64,000 bases of DNA from Betaproteobacteria bacterium UBA2592 (GCA_002340095.1 DDKS01000065.1:1-64000); one strand, 5' to 3'; positions 29,578 to 38,434 are shown, numbered from the stretch's first letter. The notes: generated from the letters alone by a model not told the origin. A program made the numbers and translations.

Positions 29578-30882
29578 ATGAATAGGGCTCGTGTATTGTT
29601 GCTGGCGGCATCGTTTGTCTCGCTCCCCGCCCACGCCTTCGGCATCGGCGATCTGATGAGCATCGGCATACGCGCCGGTGGCGAGATCCTCGGCGCGGCC
29701 ATCGACAAGGGGGTGGATGCCGTCAAGGAATCCCTGCGCGACCCGGAGGCCGAGGCGCGCGAGAAGGCCGAAAAGGAGCGCCAGCTGGCCGAGCGGATGC
29801 AACAGCAGATCGACGAGATCGAGGCCATGCCCAATCTGCGGCCGATCGAGCGCGAGCGGCTGGTGTTGCAGCTCAAGAAGAGCTGGCAGATGGCAAAAGA
29901 GATGCAGGCCCTCGTCGAACGCGCCGAGGCGCAGCAGAAGGCCGAGCGCGACAAGCTGCTCTCCTTCGGCGGCATTGCCGGCTCCATCGGCCGCGCGGCG
30001 ATGTCCTCGCCCAGCATGGTGATGGCCCAGGCCAACATGATGGTGCATGACCCCGTCTGGCGCGCCCAGCAGCGGGCGTACAACGAGGCGGTATTCCGCG
30101 AAGCCAACGCCCAGGTCGCAGCGGGCATCCCACAGGCCAAGGCGCAGCTGGCGCTGGCCCAGGCCGATCTGCTACAAAAAACCGGCCAGCCGCAGGCGGA
30201 TGCCCAGGCGGCGCTTGCGATCGCCGAAACGCAGACGCAGCAGCGTCAAGCCGAGGGCGAGCGTATCGCCGACGCTACCGGCGAAACCGCGCCGCCCGCG
30301 CCCAATGCCGCGGACAAGCCCGAGTCTGGGACGGCGATGGATGCCGGTACGCCTCCCGCTCCTGCCGCCGCCGCGCCGATCGAAGCGCCCGTGGATGCCT
30401 TCTCGCCGGACCAGGGCAAGGCGCTCTATGTGGAATTCGTCGACAGCCCCACCGAGACCCGGCGGCTGCGCGAGTGGCTCGCAAGCCGCGGCCACCGCCT
30501 CGCCGAAACCCGGGAGGAAGCCGACATCGTCTATCTCGTCGAAGGCGAGTTCGCCATTCCCGAAAGCAAGCTGCACGAAGGCTTGGCGAAAAGTTTTGGT
30601 GCGCTGCTGGAAAACCCCGGACAAGCCATCGACTCACCGGCGAAGAAGACCATGGGCAGTATCGGCTTGGGGCTTTCGCGCCTGATGCTGGCCGCCGCAG
30701 GCGCCCAGGCACCACAAGTCCAGGGCTACAAGCAGGAAGCGCTGATCGTCATCGCCCGCCAGCCCAAAGGCGGCAAGGAAACGCGCGCCTCCGCAATCGA
30801 GACGGCGCAGGGAGAAGCCATCGAAGCGGTGCGCCTTGCCAAAGCAGCCAAGGAAGCGCTCTACCGCGATCTGGGGCTGTAG
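29578..30882 (+). CDS. Large secreted coiled-coil protein, unknown
   Basis: The 434-residue protein starts with a signal peptide (RVLLLAASFVSLPAHA). A Gly-rich amphipathic stretch (IGDLMSIGIRAGGEILGAA) leads into long charged coiled coils (about 45-130), Ala/Gln-rich helices (about 165-230), a Pro/Ala linker (about 240-275), and a globular C-terminal domain (about 280-434; KALYVEFVDSPTETRRLREW, EADIVYLVEGEFAIPES). GAGG lies ten bases before the ATG. No family recognised. It closes the six-gene operon and is its largest product. Confidence 0.75.
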   Translation: MNRARVLLLAASFVSLPAHAFGIGDLMSIGIRAGGEILGAAIDKGVDAVKESLRDPEAEAREKAEKERQLAERMQQQIDEIEAMPNLRPIERERLVLQLKKSWQMAKEMQALVERAEAQQKAERDKLLSFGGIAGSIGRAAMSSPSMVMAQANMMVHDPVWRAQQRAYNEAVFREANAQVAAGIPQAKAQLALAQADLLQKTGQPQADAQAALAIAETQTQQRQAEGERIADATGETAPPAPNAADKPESGTAMDAGTPPAPAAAAPIEAPVDAFSPDQGKALYVEFVDSPTETRRLREWLASRGHRLAETREEADIVYLVEGEFAIPESKLHEGLAKSFGALLENPGQAIDSPAKKTMGSIGLGLSRLMLAAAGAQAPQVQGYKQEALIVIARQPKGGKETRASAIETAQGEAIEAVRLAKAAKEALYRDLGL

Positions 30883-30917
30883 CGCTGGCACGTGCCGTCC
30901 CCCCAGCGCCGACTTTT
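30882..30917 (+). terminator. Weak terminator-like hairpin after the six-gene operon
   Basis: GCGCTGG (30882-30888) pairs with CCAGCGC (30903-30909) around a 14-base loop, followed four bases later by TTTT. Strength is doubtful because of the loop and short T-run. Confidence 0.35.
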
Positions 30918-30933
30918 GGCGAAGGACTTGCCC

Positions 30934-30973
30934 ATGCGGAGAAAGCGGCCCACAATCTCCGCATGAATGGCGG
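30934..30973 (+). promoter_or_regulatory. Operator-like inverted repeat at the fic start, copy A
   Basis: ATGCGGAGA (30934-30942) and TCTCCGCAT (30956-30964) are perfect inverted repeats with a 13-base spacer, overlapping the Fic start codon and followed by ATGGCGG. The same arrangement recurs at 33944-33982. The position suggests an autoregulatory operator for a toxin-type gene (inference). Confidence 0.55.
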
Positions 30974-31451
30974 CAATTGCAAATACCTCTGGCAGGCCGG
31001 CGACTGGCCCAACTTCCGCTACGACCTGGCCCGGCTTGCCGGCCCCCTGGCCGAAGCCAGCCGCGCCCAGGGGCTGCTGCTCGGGCGCCTGGCCGATGTC
31101 GGCATGGGCTTGCGCGAGCAGGCAAGTCTTTCGGCGCTCACCAAGGACGTGGTCAAGACCAGCGCCATCGAGGGCGAAAAGCTCGATGCCGCATCCGTGC
31201 GTTCCTCGATTGCCCGCCGCCTCGGCGTGGATATCGGAGCGCTTTCGCCGGTGGATCGGCATGTCGAAGGCGTGGTCGAGATGGTGCTCGACGCCACGGC
31301 CAACTGCGCGGCCCCGGTGACGCGGGAGCGCCTGTTCGGTTGGCATGCCGCGCTGTTTCCCACCGGCTACTCCGGCCTTTCCAGGATCAAGGTCGGCGGC
31401 TGGCGCGACGATGCCCATGGCCCGATGCAGGTGGTCTCCGGCCCCTGTTGA
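30963..31451 (+). pseudogene. Truncated Fic-family protein (DUF4172 N-terminal part)
   Basis: The 162-residue product matches the DUF4172 N-terminal region of Fic AMP-transferase proteins: WPNFRYDLARLAGPLAEA, then SALTKDVVKTSAIEGEKLD (the SAIEGE motif is the inhibitory helix type) and VRSSIARRLGVDIG. It stops at QVVSGPC, before the catalytic HPFxxGNGR motif, which is not found nearby. Family members are usually about twice as long. It is therefore a non-catalytic remnant, cut where the PIN fragment begins. Confidence 0.85.
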
Positions 31452-31862
31452 TCAGAGTCCGCCATGTCGTCCCCAAAAGTCAGCGGGGGAGATGCTGGGG
31501 TAGCGGTCATCCAGGACAAGCAAGTCCTTGTCGCCTGTAATTAGATAATCGATGTTGCCGGACTGGACAGCCGCCAAGAGAGTGCCCAGCACCGGCAGAC
31601 CGTTTGTGTCCCGGAGCAATTGTTCATCAGGAACGTGTGGGTCCAGCATTTCGGCTTGGATCGACAATATGTCCAGCAGGTCATCGATTTCTGTCGATGT
31701 CAGACCATGCCGGGGGCTGAGACGGGGCAAGACCCGGCGCAACTCTTCGATGATGAAGTCGGATAGAACAACCTCAATCGAGCCCCAGACCCCCGGAGAA
31801 CCCCGCTCGATATCGGCCACCGCCTTGTAACGCGCCGCTATTTCCGTGGGCGACAAATGCAA
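31452..31862 (-). pseudogene. PIN-domain toxin fragment (5' truncated)
   Basis: The C-terminal part of a PIN-domain nuclease is recognisable: IEVVLSDFIIEELRRVLP, a HVPDEQLLRDTNGLPVLG segment and NIDYLITGDKDLLVLDD, with the later acidic residues. The N-terminal DTN strand carrying the first catalytic Asp is missing and no convincing start codon exists; the left limit given is a TTG of convenience. Its stop abuts the broken Fic gene and its 5' side runs into the divergent AAA-ATPase gene. Probably inactive. Confidence 0.65.
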
Positions 31863-31921
31863 CGCCTGGGCCGGTGGCTGAAACCTTCCTGAAGCCGAGC
31901 CCGCTGCGCCATAATGCCGCC

Positions 31922-33475
31922 ATGACGCGTAAAAAACTCCCGATCGGCATCCAGACCTTCGCCAAAATCCGCGAAGGGGACTACTACTACGTCGACAAGA
32001 CCCACTACGCCGTGCAGTTGGCAAACGAGGGTACGCACTACTTCCTCTCCCGCCCGAGGCGCTTTGGCAAGAGCCTGTTTCTCGACACACTCGCCGAGCT
32101 GTTCAGTGGCAACCGGCCGCTGTTCGAAGGCTTGTATGCCGAGGGCCACTGGGACTGGTCGCGCAAGCATCCGGTCATACGTATCAGCTTTGCCGAAGGG
32201 CGGCTGGAGTCCCGGGCGGAGCTCGATCGACGCATCCGCTGGAATCTGGATCAAAACCGCGCACGGCTGCAGATCGATTGCCCGGACAGGGAGGATATCC
32301 CCGGTTGCTTTGCCAATCTCATCCAGGCCGCAGCAAAAAAGTTCGGCGAGCGCGCCGTGGTGCTCGTCGATGAATACGACAAGCCGATTCTGGACAACCT
32401 CACCGAGCCGGAGGTGGCCCGCGCCATGCGCGAGGGCTTGAGGAATCTTTACTCGGTGTTCAAAGGGCAGGATGCCTATTTGCGCTTCGTGTTTCTGACC
32501 GGCGTTTCCAAGTTCAGCAAGGTGTCGATCTTCTCGGGCCTCAACAATCTGCGCGACATTACGTTGAGCCGCGCCTACTCGGCGATCTGTGGCTACCGGG
32601 ACGAAGACATCGACACCGTGTTCGCTCCGGAGCTCGAAGGCCTGGATCGGGAAGAGATTCGGCGCTGGTACAACGGCTATGCCTGGCTCGGGGAGAAGGT
32701 CTACAACCCCTTCGACGTGCTGCTGCTCTTTCAGGAACGTGAGTTTCGCAGCTACTGGTTCGAGACTGGCACGCCCACCTTCCTCGTCGATCTGTTGAAG
32801 AGTCGCCAGACCTTTACACCGAAGCTCGACGCCTTGATCGCCGACGATCAACTGCTCAATGCCTTCGATGTCGAGCATATCGCCACCGAGGCGATCCTCT
32901 GGCAGGCCGGGTATCTCACGATCCAGGCGGTGGAGCGATTGGGGGCGGTCAGCCAGTATCAGCTCGGCTACCCGAATCAGGAGGTCGAGAGCGCTTTCAA
33001 CACCGCGTTGCTGCGCGCGCTGGTGCCCGACGGGCCGACGACCTTGCCCCTGCCGCTTTACAAAAAACTCATCGCCCTCGACTTCGACGGCCTCAAGGCC
33101 CACTTCGAAAGCCTTTATGCCAGCATCCCCGCCGACTGGTACCGGGCCAACCCCGTCTTGCACTACGAAGGCTATTGGGCCAGCGTGTTTTACTCGCACA
33201 TCGCGAGCCTGGGCTTCGATCTCATCCCCGAGGACGTGACGAACCAAGGCAGGATCGATCTCACTTTGAAGCTCGATAACGCCATTCTCGTCATGGAGTT
33301 CAAGCGCATCGAGGGTGAGACGCCCACCGGTGAAGCGCTGGCCCAGCTCAAGGCGAAGGCTTACGCCGACAAATACCGCGCCGATGGCCGGCCCGTGTAT
33401 CTGCTCGCCATCGAGTTCTCCAGCCACCGGCGCAACGTGGTGGGCTGGACGGTGGAGAGCGCCGAAACCGTTTGA
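31922..33475 (+). CDS. AAA-ATPase-like protein with C-terminal PD-(D/E)XK nuclease domain
   Basis: The 517-residue protein matches the AAA-ATPase-like/DUF1703 family. N-terminal: KLPIGIQTFAKIREGDYYYVDKT, a nucleotide-binding loop FLSRPRRFGKSLFLDTL, and VVLVDEYDKPILDN as Walker B. C-terminal (about 420-515): GRIDLTLKLDNAILVMEFK with Asp and ExK of a PD-(D/E)XK fold. Such proteins are frequent accessory genes in diverse bacteria and often vary between strains; function is not established, though nuclease or mobile/defence roles are suspected. It is intact while its neighbours are broken. Confidence 0.88.
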   Translation: MTRKKLPIGIQTFAKIREGDYYYVDKTHYAVQLANEGTHYFLSRPRRFGKSLFLDTLAELFSGNRPLFEGLYAEGHWDWSRKHPVIRISFAEGRLESRAELDRRIRWNLDQNRARLQIDCPDREDIPGCFANLIQAAAKKFGERAVVLVDEYDKPILDNLTEPEVARAMREGLRNLYSVFKGQDAYLRFVFLTGVSKFSKVSIFSGLNNLRDITLSRAYSAICGYRDEDIDTVFAPELEGLDREEIRRWYNGYAWLGEKVYNPFDVLLLFQEREFRSYWFETGTPTFLVDLLKSRQTFTPKLDALIADDQLLNAFDVEHIATEAILWQAGYLTIQAVERLGAVSQYQLGYPNQEVESAFNTALLRALVPDGPTTLPLPLYKKLIALDFDGLKAHFESLYASIPADWYRANPVLHYEGYWASVFYSHIASLGFDLIPEDVTNQGRIDLTLKLDNAILVMEFKRIEGETPTGEALAQLKAKAYADKYRADGRPVYLLAIEFSSHRRNVVGWTVESAETV

Positions 33476-33517
33476 GCCGGCGAGTCGGATTTTTCACCGA
33501 ATGGCGACAGTGATCCC

Positions 33518-33989
33518 ATGCCCAGCCCGCACTCCTCCGCGCTCGACAATGCGCTTTTGATCCTCGAAATCCTGCGCCGCATCCCGCGTCGGCGCTACAC
33601 GACCAGCGCGCATCTGCACGAGCAGGTGGCCGCTGCCGGCTATTCCGTGAGCCTACGCACCGTGCAGCGGCACCTGGATGCGATCTGCAGCCGCTTCCCG
33701 ATTACGGCTGAGTTTTCGCATCGACAAGCCATGCGGCCGGCACCTGTTGGAATCACCCCTTTTCGCCGACCAGGTGGCTGACGAAGAGGAAGATTGCCTG
33801 CGCATCACCGCCACGGTCATGGAAACGGAGCTCCTGCACCGCTGGCTGCGCGGCTGGGGGGAACAGATACGGGACGTGGTATCGAGGCGGTATGAGTTTC
33901 CGGCGGCGCGAATCGATGCACGCTTCGCGGCCAATGTCAGTCCATGCGGAGAATACCGCCATAATCTCCGCATGAATGGCGGCGATTGA
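33518..33989 (+). pseudogene. Collapsed WYL-domain transcriptional regulator
   Basis: Two reading frames together give the two ends of a YafY/WYL regulator. The first (33518-33781) has the HTH: ALDNALLILEILRRIPRRR and SLRTVQRHLDAICSRFPI. The second (from about 33678) has the C-terminal extension: LSFRIDKPCGRHLLESPLF and ETELLHRWLRGWGEQIRDVV. The central WYL core, roughly 200 residues in relatives, is missing and the frames do not match. This is an internal deletion with frameshift, so the regulator is dead. WYL regulators often sit beside defence genes. Confidence 0.8.
33944..33982 (+). promoter_or_regulatory. Operator-like inverted repeat, copy B
   Basis: ATGCGGAGA (33944-33952) and TCTCCGCAT (33965-33973) repeat the palindrome of 30934-30964 with a 12-base spacer. 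Here a second pair, CCGCCAT (33956-33962) and ATGGCGG (33976-33982), is interleaved with it. No gene follows in frame (ATGAATGGCGGCGATTGA), so this may be the scar of a deleted fic-like gene at the island end. Confidence 0.55.
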
Positions 33990-34018
33990 ATTTATCCGGC
34001 TGGCGTCGCAGGGGCCGA

Positions 34019-35215
34019 TCACCCGCCTGCCAGCAGCCAGCCTCCGGCGCCGCAGCCCAGCACCACCAGCCAGGGCGGTAGTTTCCAGACCATCAGGGCT
34101 ACTAGCGCCACCAGGGCCAGGCCGAAATCCCGGGGGCTGTGGATGGCGCGGGTCCAAACCGGATCGTAGAGGGCGGCCAGGAGCAGGCCGACCACGGCGG
34201 CATTGATCCCGGCCAGGGCTGCCTGGGCGTGGGAGTTGCGGCGCAGTCCTTCCCAGAAAGGCAGGGCACCGGCCACGAGCAGGAAGGCGGGCAGGAAGAT
34301 GGCCGCCAGGGCGATGCCGCCGCCCAGCCAGCCCGTGGGCGGGCCATGGTGGGCGGCGCCCAGGAAGGCGGCGAAGGTGAACAGGGGGCCGGGCACGGCC
34401 TGGGCGGCACCGTAGCCGGCCAGGAAGGCTTCGTTGGCGACCCAGCCCGGGGATACCACTTCGGCCTGGAGCAGGGGCAGGACCACATGGCCGCCGCCGA
34501 ATACCAGGGAGCCGGCCCGGTAGAAGGCATCCACCAGGGCCAGGGTCGGGTCGGGCAGGGCCTGAGCCAGCAGGGGCAGGCCCAGCAGCAGGGCGGCGAA
34601 CAGGCCGAGCCAGAGCAACCCGGCCCGGGGACTGAGGGTCAGGGGCAGGGGTTCGTGGGCGGTCGTCTGGGCGGGAGTCAAACCGTAACGGCCGATGAGC
34701 CCGGCCAGCAGGATGATGCCCACCTGGACCCAGGCCGAGGGCAGCAGCAACACCAGGCAGCAGCTTGCCGCCATCAGGCTGATCCGGGCGGCATCGGGGC
34801 AGAGGCTGCGGCCCATGCCCCAGACCGCCTGGGCCACCACGGCCACGGCCACCACCTTGAGGCCCTGCAGCAGGCCGGCAGGCAGGGCGTCCCCGTGGCT
34901 GGCAAGCCCGAGGGCGAACAGGATCAGGGCGATGGCCGAGGGCAGGGTGAAGCCGGCCCAGGCAGCCAGGAGGCCCCGATAGCCGCCCCGGAACAGACCC
35001 AGGGCCATGCCTACCTGGCTGCTGGCCGGGCCGGGCAGGAACTGGCAGAGGGCCACCAGGTCGGCATAGCTCCGTTCCGAGAGCCAGCGGCGCCGGGTGA
35101 CGAATTCATCGCGGAAATAGCCCAGGTGGGCAATGGGGCCGCCAAAGGAGGTGAGGCCCAGGCGCAGGAAGACCAGGAAGATGGCCCAGGGGCTGCGGTC
35201 GGTATCGGAGGTCAT
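34019..35215 (-). CDS. chrA: Chromate transporter ChrA
   Basis: The 398-residue protein has two homologous halves of about six helices, the long-chain CHR layout. Each half begins with the family motif: FLRLGLTSFGGPIAHLGYF followed by LCQFLPGPASSQVGMALG in the first, and AGSLVFGGGHVVLPLLQ with GAAQAVPGPLFTFAAFLG in the second. It exports chromate across the inner membrane. No chrB regulator is nearby. It marks the return to backbone-like sequence after the island. Confidence 0.93.
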   Translation of the reverse strand: MTSDTDRSPWAIFLVFLRLGLTSFGGPIAHLGYFRDEFVTRRRWLSERSYADLVALCQFLPGPASSQVGMALGLFRGGYRGLLAAWAGFTLPSAIALILFALGLASHGDALPAGLLQGLKVVAVAVVAQAVWGMGRSLCPDAARISLMAASCCLVLLLPSAWVQVGIILLAGLIGRYGLTPAQTTAHEPLPLTLSPRAGLLWLGLFAALLLGLPLLAQALPDPTLALVDAFYRAGSLVFGGGHVVLPLLQAEVVSPGWVANEAFLAGYGAAQAVPGPLFTFAAFLGAAHHGPPTGWLGGGIALAAIFLPAFLLVAGALPFWEGLRRNSHAQAALAGINAAVVGLLLAALYDPVWTRAIHSPRDFGLALVALVALMVWKLPPWLVVLGCGAGGWLLAGG

Positions 35216-35340
35216 GGTTCGGCAAGGGCGGAAAACCGGTGCGGGCCATCTTAACCAAATTTTGTGAAAGCTTTGTGGATGTTGCCCGCAGGCGCCGGAT
35301 CGGCCAGCCCGGGTTATGCTCGGGGTCTTGCGAAAGAAGA

Positions 35341-35928
35341 ATGCCCGGAGCCATGAAAAAACACATCGACGAACTGCTGCTGCGCATCCAGACCCTGCAG
35401 GAGGAGCTGGAAGAGGAATACCGCAAGCGGCGGGAGGAACTGGAGCAGAAGCGGGCCCAGCTGGCGGAGGAGTTCCTGCGCACCCAGCGGCGCTACAAGA
35501 TGGGGTTGTTCCGCTTCCTGTTCCGCAGCCGCTTCCTGGTGGTGCTGACGGCGCCGGTGATCTACGCGGGCTGGATTCCCTTCTTGCTGATGGACCTGTT
35601 CGTCACTCTTTATCAGCACATCTGCTTCCCCATCTACCGGATTCCCAGGGTGCGGCGCGCCGATTACGTGGTCATGGACCGGGGCGAACTGCCTTATCTG
35701 AACCTGGTGGAGAAGTTCAACTGCTTCTACTGCTCCTACGGCAACGGGGTGGCGGCCTACGCTCGGGAGGTGGCCGCGCGTACCGAGCAGTACTGGTGCC
35801 CGATCAAGCACGCCCGGCGCATTCGCGGCGCCCATGAACGCTATCCCCAGTTCTTCGATTACGGCGATGCGGAAGCCTTCCGTCAGGGCATCGAGCGGCT
35901 GCGTCGTCAGTACCGGGAAGAGGATTAG
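35341..35928 (+). CDS. Conserved membrane-associated protein, unknown
   Basis: The 195-residue protein begins with a charged coiled coil ([20 protein letters not shown], to about residue 55), followed by a hydrophobic segment ([21 protein letters not shown]) and a conserved C-terminal region with [11 protein letters not shown] and [13 protein letters not shown]. The Cys/His pattern could bind metal. Start may be 35341 or the ATG at 35353. It converges on murB with a 4-bp overlap. I know similar uncharacterised proteins in proteobacteria but no function. Confidence 0.78.
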   Translation: MPGAMKKHIDELLLRIQTLQEELEEEYRKRREELEQKRAQLAEEFLRTQRRYKMGLFRFLFRSRFLVVLTAPVIYAGWIPFLLMDLFVTLYQHICFPIYRIPRVRRADYVVMDRGELPYLNLVEKFNCFYCSYGNGVAAYAREVAARTEQYWCPIKHARRIRGAHERYPQFFDYGDAEAFRQGIERLRRQYREED

Positions 35929-36959
35929 AGGAACACGGGTTCCGGTACCAGATTCACCCCGAAGCGGGCCAGCACCGCTTCGCGCACGGCCCGGCTCAGG
36001 GCCTGCACGTCGCGGCTTTTGGCCCCACCCCGGTTCACCAGTACCAGGGCCTGCTGTTCGTACATGCCCACCGGGCCCAGGTTGCGGCCTTTCCAGCCCG
36101 CCTGCTCGATCAGCCAGCCGGCGGCCAGCTTGACGCTGCCATCGGCCTGGGGATAGCGGGGCAGGCTCGGGTGGGCGCTGGCCAGGGCGGCGGCCAGTTC
36201 GGCACTCACCACCGGGTTCTGGAAGAAACTGCCGCTGTTGGGCAGCACCGCCGGATCCGGCAGCTTGCGGCGACGGATGGCGACGATGGCTGCTGCCAGT
36301 TGCCGGGGCGTGGGGGTGGTGATGCCATGCCGCGCCAGCTCGGCGGCCACTTCCCCGTAGCCGGTGCGGGGCCGCCAGGCCTTGGGTAGGCGGAAGGTGA
36401 CCCGGGTGATGGCGTGGCGGCCCGAGAGATGCCAGCCCTCCCGCTTGAACAGGCTGTCCCGGTAGCCGAAGGCGCAGTCGGCGGCGGAAAACCGGGTGGT
36501 TTTACCCGTGTGCAGATCGACCGCTTCCAGGTGGTCGATGAGCTCCCCCGCTTCCAGGCCGTAGGCACCGATGTTCTGGATCGGCGCGGCGCCGACGCTG
36601 CCGGGGATCAGGGAAAGGTTTTCCAGCCCCGGCCAGCCCTGGGTGAGGGTCCATTGCACGAATTCATGCCAGTTTTCCCCCGCCCCGGCGCGCACATACC
36701 AGGCCTGGGCATCTTCTCCTGCCAGTTCCCGGCCGGGGATCGCCATGGCCAGCATCAGACCGGGAAAGTCGCCGGTCAGCACCAGGTTCGAGCCGCCCCC
36801 GAGGACGAAACGCCGCCGCCCCGCCAGGTCCGGGTGGCGGGCCACTTCCTGCAGTTGTTCCGGCATGGTGATGGTGGCCAGGAACTCGGCCCGGGCCGGC
36901 AGGGCCAGGGTGTTGCGCAGCGTCAGATCCACATGGGACTGGATGAAATCGGGCAGCAT
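35925..36959 (-). CDS. murB: UDP-N-acetylenolpyruvoylglucosamine reductase
   Basis: MurB reduces UDP-GlcNAc-enolpyruvate to UDP-MurNAc with NADPH in peptidoglycan synthesis. The 344-residue protein is type [16 protein letters not shown], the FAD-binding [44 protein letters not shown], and the proton-donor Ser in [11 protein letters not shown]. The catalytic Glu is near the end (VPEPVFL). It starts just downstream of the PACE efflux gene on the same strand. Confidence 0.96.
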   Translation of the reverse strand: MLPDFIQSHVDLTLRNTLALPARAEFLATITMPEQLQEVARHPDLAGRRRFVLGGGSNLVLTGDFPGLMLAMAIPGRELAGEDAQAWYVRAGAGENWHEFVQWTLTQGWPGLENLSLIPGSVGAAPIQNIGAYGLEAGELIDHLEAVDLHTGKTTRFSAADCAFGYRDSLFKREGWHLSGRHAITRVTFRLPKAWRPRTGYGEVAAELARHGITTPTPRQLAAAIVAIRRRKLPDPAVLPNSGSFFQNPVVSAELAAALASAHPSLPRYPQADGSVKLAAGWLIEQAGWKGRNLGPVGMYEQQALVLVNRGGAKSRDVQALSRAVREAVLARFGVNLVPEPVFL

Positions 36960-36962
36960 GGT

Positions 36963-37403
36963 TCAGGGGTTATGGGGAATCGGAAAGAGCCGGTCGTAGG
37001 CCAGATTGAACAGGTAGGCATAGCCGGCATAGGCGAGAGCCAGGCCAATGTCGGCCAGCAGGGCGGTCCAGAAATCCATGCCGGTCCAGGCCATGATCAC
37101 CGGCAGGGTGAAGAGCAGCAGGCCGCCTTCGAAACCCAGGGCATGGGCGAGGCGCAGCCACTGGGGACGCTGGTCAGCCCGGCGGCCTGTCAGGCGACCT
37201 TCGATCCAGTCGAAGCCGGTGCAGTAGATCCCGTTCCAGACGGCGGCGATGAGCGAGAGGATGGCGAGCAGGACGGCGGATTCCAGCAGGGGTTCGCCAC
37301 TGACCAGGGCGAACAGGGGGGTGATGAGGAAGACGCCCACCAGTTCGAACAGGAGCACCTGGCGGATGCGGTCCGGGAGGGAGCGCAGGGGAGGAGAATT
37401 CAT
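36963..37403 (-). CDS. PACE family efflux transporter
   Basis: The 146-residue protein has four TM helices arranged as two BTP domains, as in proteobacterial antimicrobial compound efflux (PACE) proteins such as AceI, which export chlorhexidine and related biocides. Features: DRIRQVLLFELVGVFLITPLF, then AAVWNGIYCTGFDWIEGRL, and the second-half FEGGLLLFTLPVIMAWTGM and GLALAYAGYAYLFNLAYDR. The start ATG at 37403 gives the usual family length. It is 3 bp from murB and may be cotranscribed. Confidence 0.9.
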   Translation of the reverse strand: MNSPPLRSLPDRIRQVLLFELVGVFLITPLFALVSGEPLLESAVLLAILSLIAAVWNGIYCTGFDWIEGRLTGRRADQRPQWLRLAHALGFEGGLLLFTLPVIMAWTGMDFWTALLADIGLALAYAGYAYLFNLAYDRLFPIPHNP

Positions 37404-37460
37404 GCAGCAGTCGGAACGAGCGAGGCAGCCCAATCGATCAAAGGTGGAAGTGTGGCAGAG

Positions 37461-37489
37461 AAACCGGCCCGGGGGCCAGCCCGGACCGG
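37461..37489 (-). terminator. Probable terminator after the radical SAM gene
   Basis: CCGGCCCGGG (37464-37473) pairs with CCCGGACCGG (37480-37489) with one mismatch and a six-base loop. On the minus strand it is followed by TTTCTCT, a short T-rich tail. Confidence 0.45.
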
Positions 37490-37501
37490 CCTCGGGGCAG
37501 C

Positions 37502-38398
37502 TTACAGTCCCCGGGCCCAGGCCGGGCGCAGGGGGGCATGGGCCGGGTCGGCGATGGCGGCGCGCAACTGGGTCAGCAGCTTTTCCTTGTCCGTGGGCAG
37601 GTTGCCGCGCAGGGAGAGCCAGTTGGAGGCATGGTCGCTGCGGAACACGGTGTGCCTGAGTTCCAGGCGGCTGACGAAATGCTCCATCTCGGCCAGCAGG
37701 CCGGGAATGTCCAGGGGCTCCCATTCGGGAAAGTCGGCCCGGAAGCGGGCTTCCCCCAGGGGAAAACTCACCACCAGGGTGGCGAGGAATTCCGGCTGGG
37801 TCGCATTGGCCAGTTCCGCCGAATGTTCGGCATGGGCTTCGCTCAAGGCCTGGCCGCCCAGGCCGTTCAGGATCATCACCGAGCGGCTGATCCCTGCCTC
37901 GCCCAGCTTTTCCAGGGCCTCCCGGGTGCTGGCGAAGGTTTCGCCCTTCTTGACCCGGGCCAGCACCGTGTCGTCGCCGGATTCGGCGCCCACGTAGGCG
38001 AGCTTCAGCCCGGCCTCGGCCAGTTCGGTGAGTTCCGCCACGCTTTTCTTCTTCAGGTTGCGCGGCAGGCAGTAGCTGGAAACCCGGCGCATGGCGGGCA
38101 GATGCTCCCGGATGGCGGTCAGGATGGCCAGCAGGCGCCGGGTGGGCAGCACCAGGGCGTCCCCGTCCGCCAGAAAGACGCGGCGGATGCTTGCTCCGTA
38201 GCCTTCCCCCAGCCGGCGGATGCCTTCTAGCACCTCGGCCTCGTCCCGGGCCCGGAACCGCTTCTGGGGCGCGGTGTACATCTCGCAGAAGGTGCAATGG
38301 TTCCAGGAGCAGCCGTCGGTGACGGGCAGGATCAGGGATTCGGCTTCGCTGGGCGGGCGATACACCGGCTCCACGTAGCGCAGGGGGAAATCATGCAT
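37502..38398 (-). CDS. Radical SAM protein, unknown reaction
   Basis: The 298-residue protein binds a 4Fe-4S cluster through CSWNHCTFC (CxxxxCxxC spacing) near residue 30, preceded by LILPVTDG. It has the Elp3/MiaB-like fold: DGDALVLPTRRLLAIL, VSSYCLPRN, GLKLAYVGAESGDDTVL and ISRSVMILNGLGG. No extra iron-sulphur or TRAM domain is apparent, so it is not a MiaB-type methylthiotransferase. The substrate is unknown. Confidence 0.88.
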   Translation of the reverse strand: MHDFPLRYVEPVYRPPSEAESLILPVTDGCSWNHCTFCEMYTAPQKRFRARDEAEVLEGIRRLGEGYGASIRRVFLADGDALVLPTRRLLAILTAIREHLPAMRRVSSYCLPRNLKKKSVAELTELAEAGLKLAYVGAESGDDTVLARVKKGETFASTREALEKLGEAGISRSVMILNGLGGQALSEAHAEHSAELANATQPEFLATLVVSFPLGEARFRADFPEWEPLDIPGLLAEMEHFVSRLELRHTVFRSDHASNWLSLRGNLPTDKEKLLTQLRAAIADPAHAPLRPAWARGL

Positions 38399-38434
38399 GG
38401 GATCGGGGCGAGGGGAGCGCCCCTCGCGTCAGGA

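Larger units (their letters stand above)
24877..34018 (+). mobile_element. mnmE-associated genomic island (right end unresolved)
   Basis: The proposed island runs from the mnmE 3' end to just before chrA. It contains an integrase, a six-gene operon of unknown envelope proteins, and decayed Fic, PIN and WYL genes around an intact AAA-ATPase/nuclease-like gene. The left end is supported by the integrase and att sequence. The right end is only inferred from where broken accessory genes stop and chrA begins, because no matching direct repeat was found. Confidence 0.55.

Noticed and set aside
30654..30672. Partial match to the mnmE att sequence (GTATCGGCTTGG)
   Set aside because: Only about ten of 18 positions match and it is inside a coding gene with no boundary signs, so it is not a credible attR.
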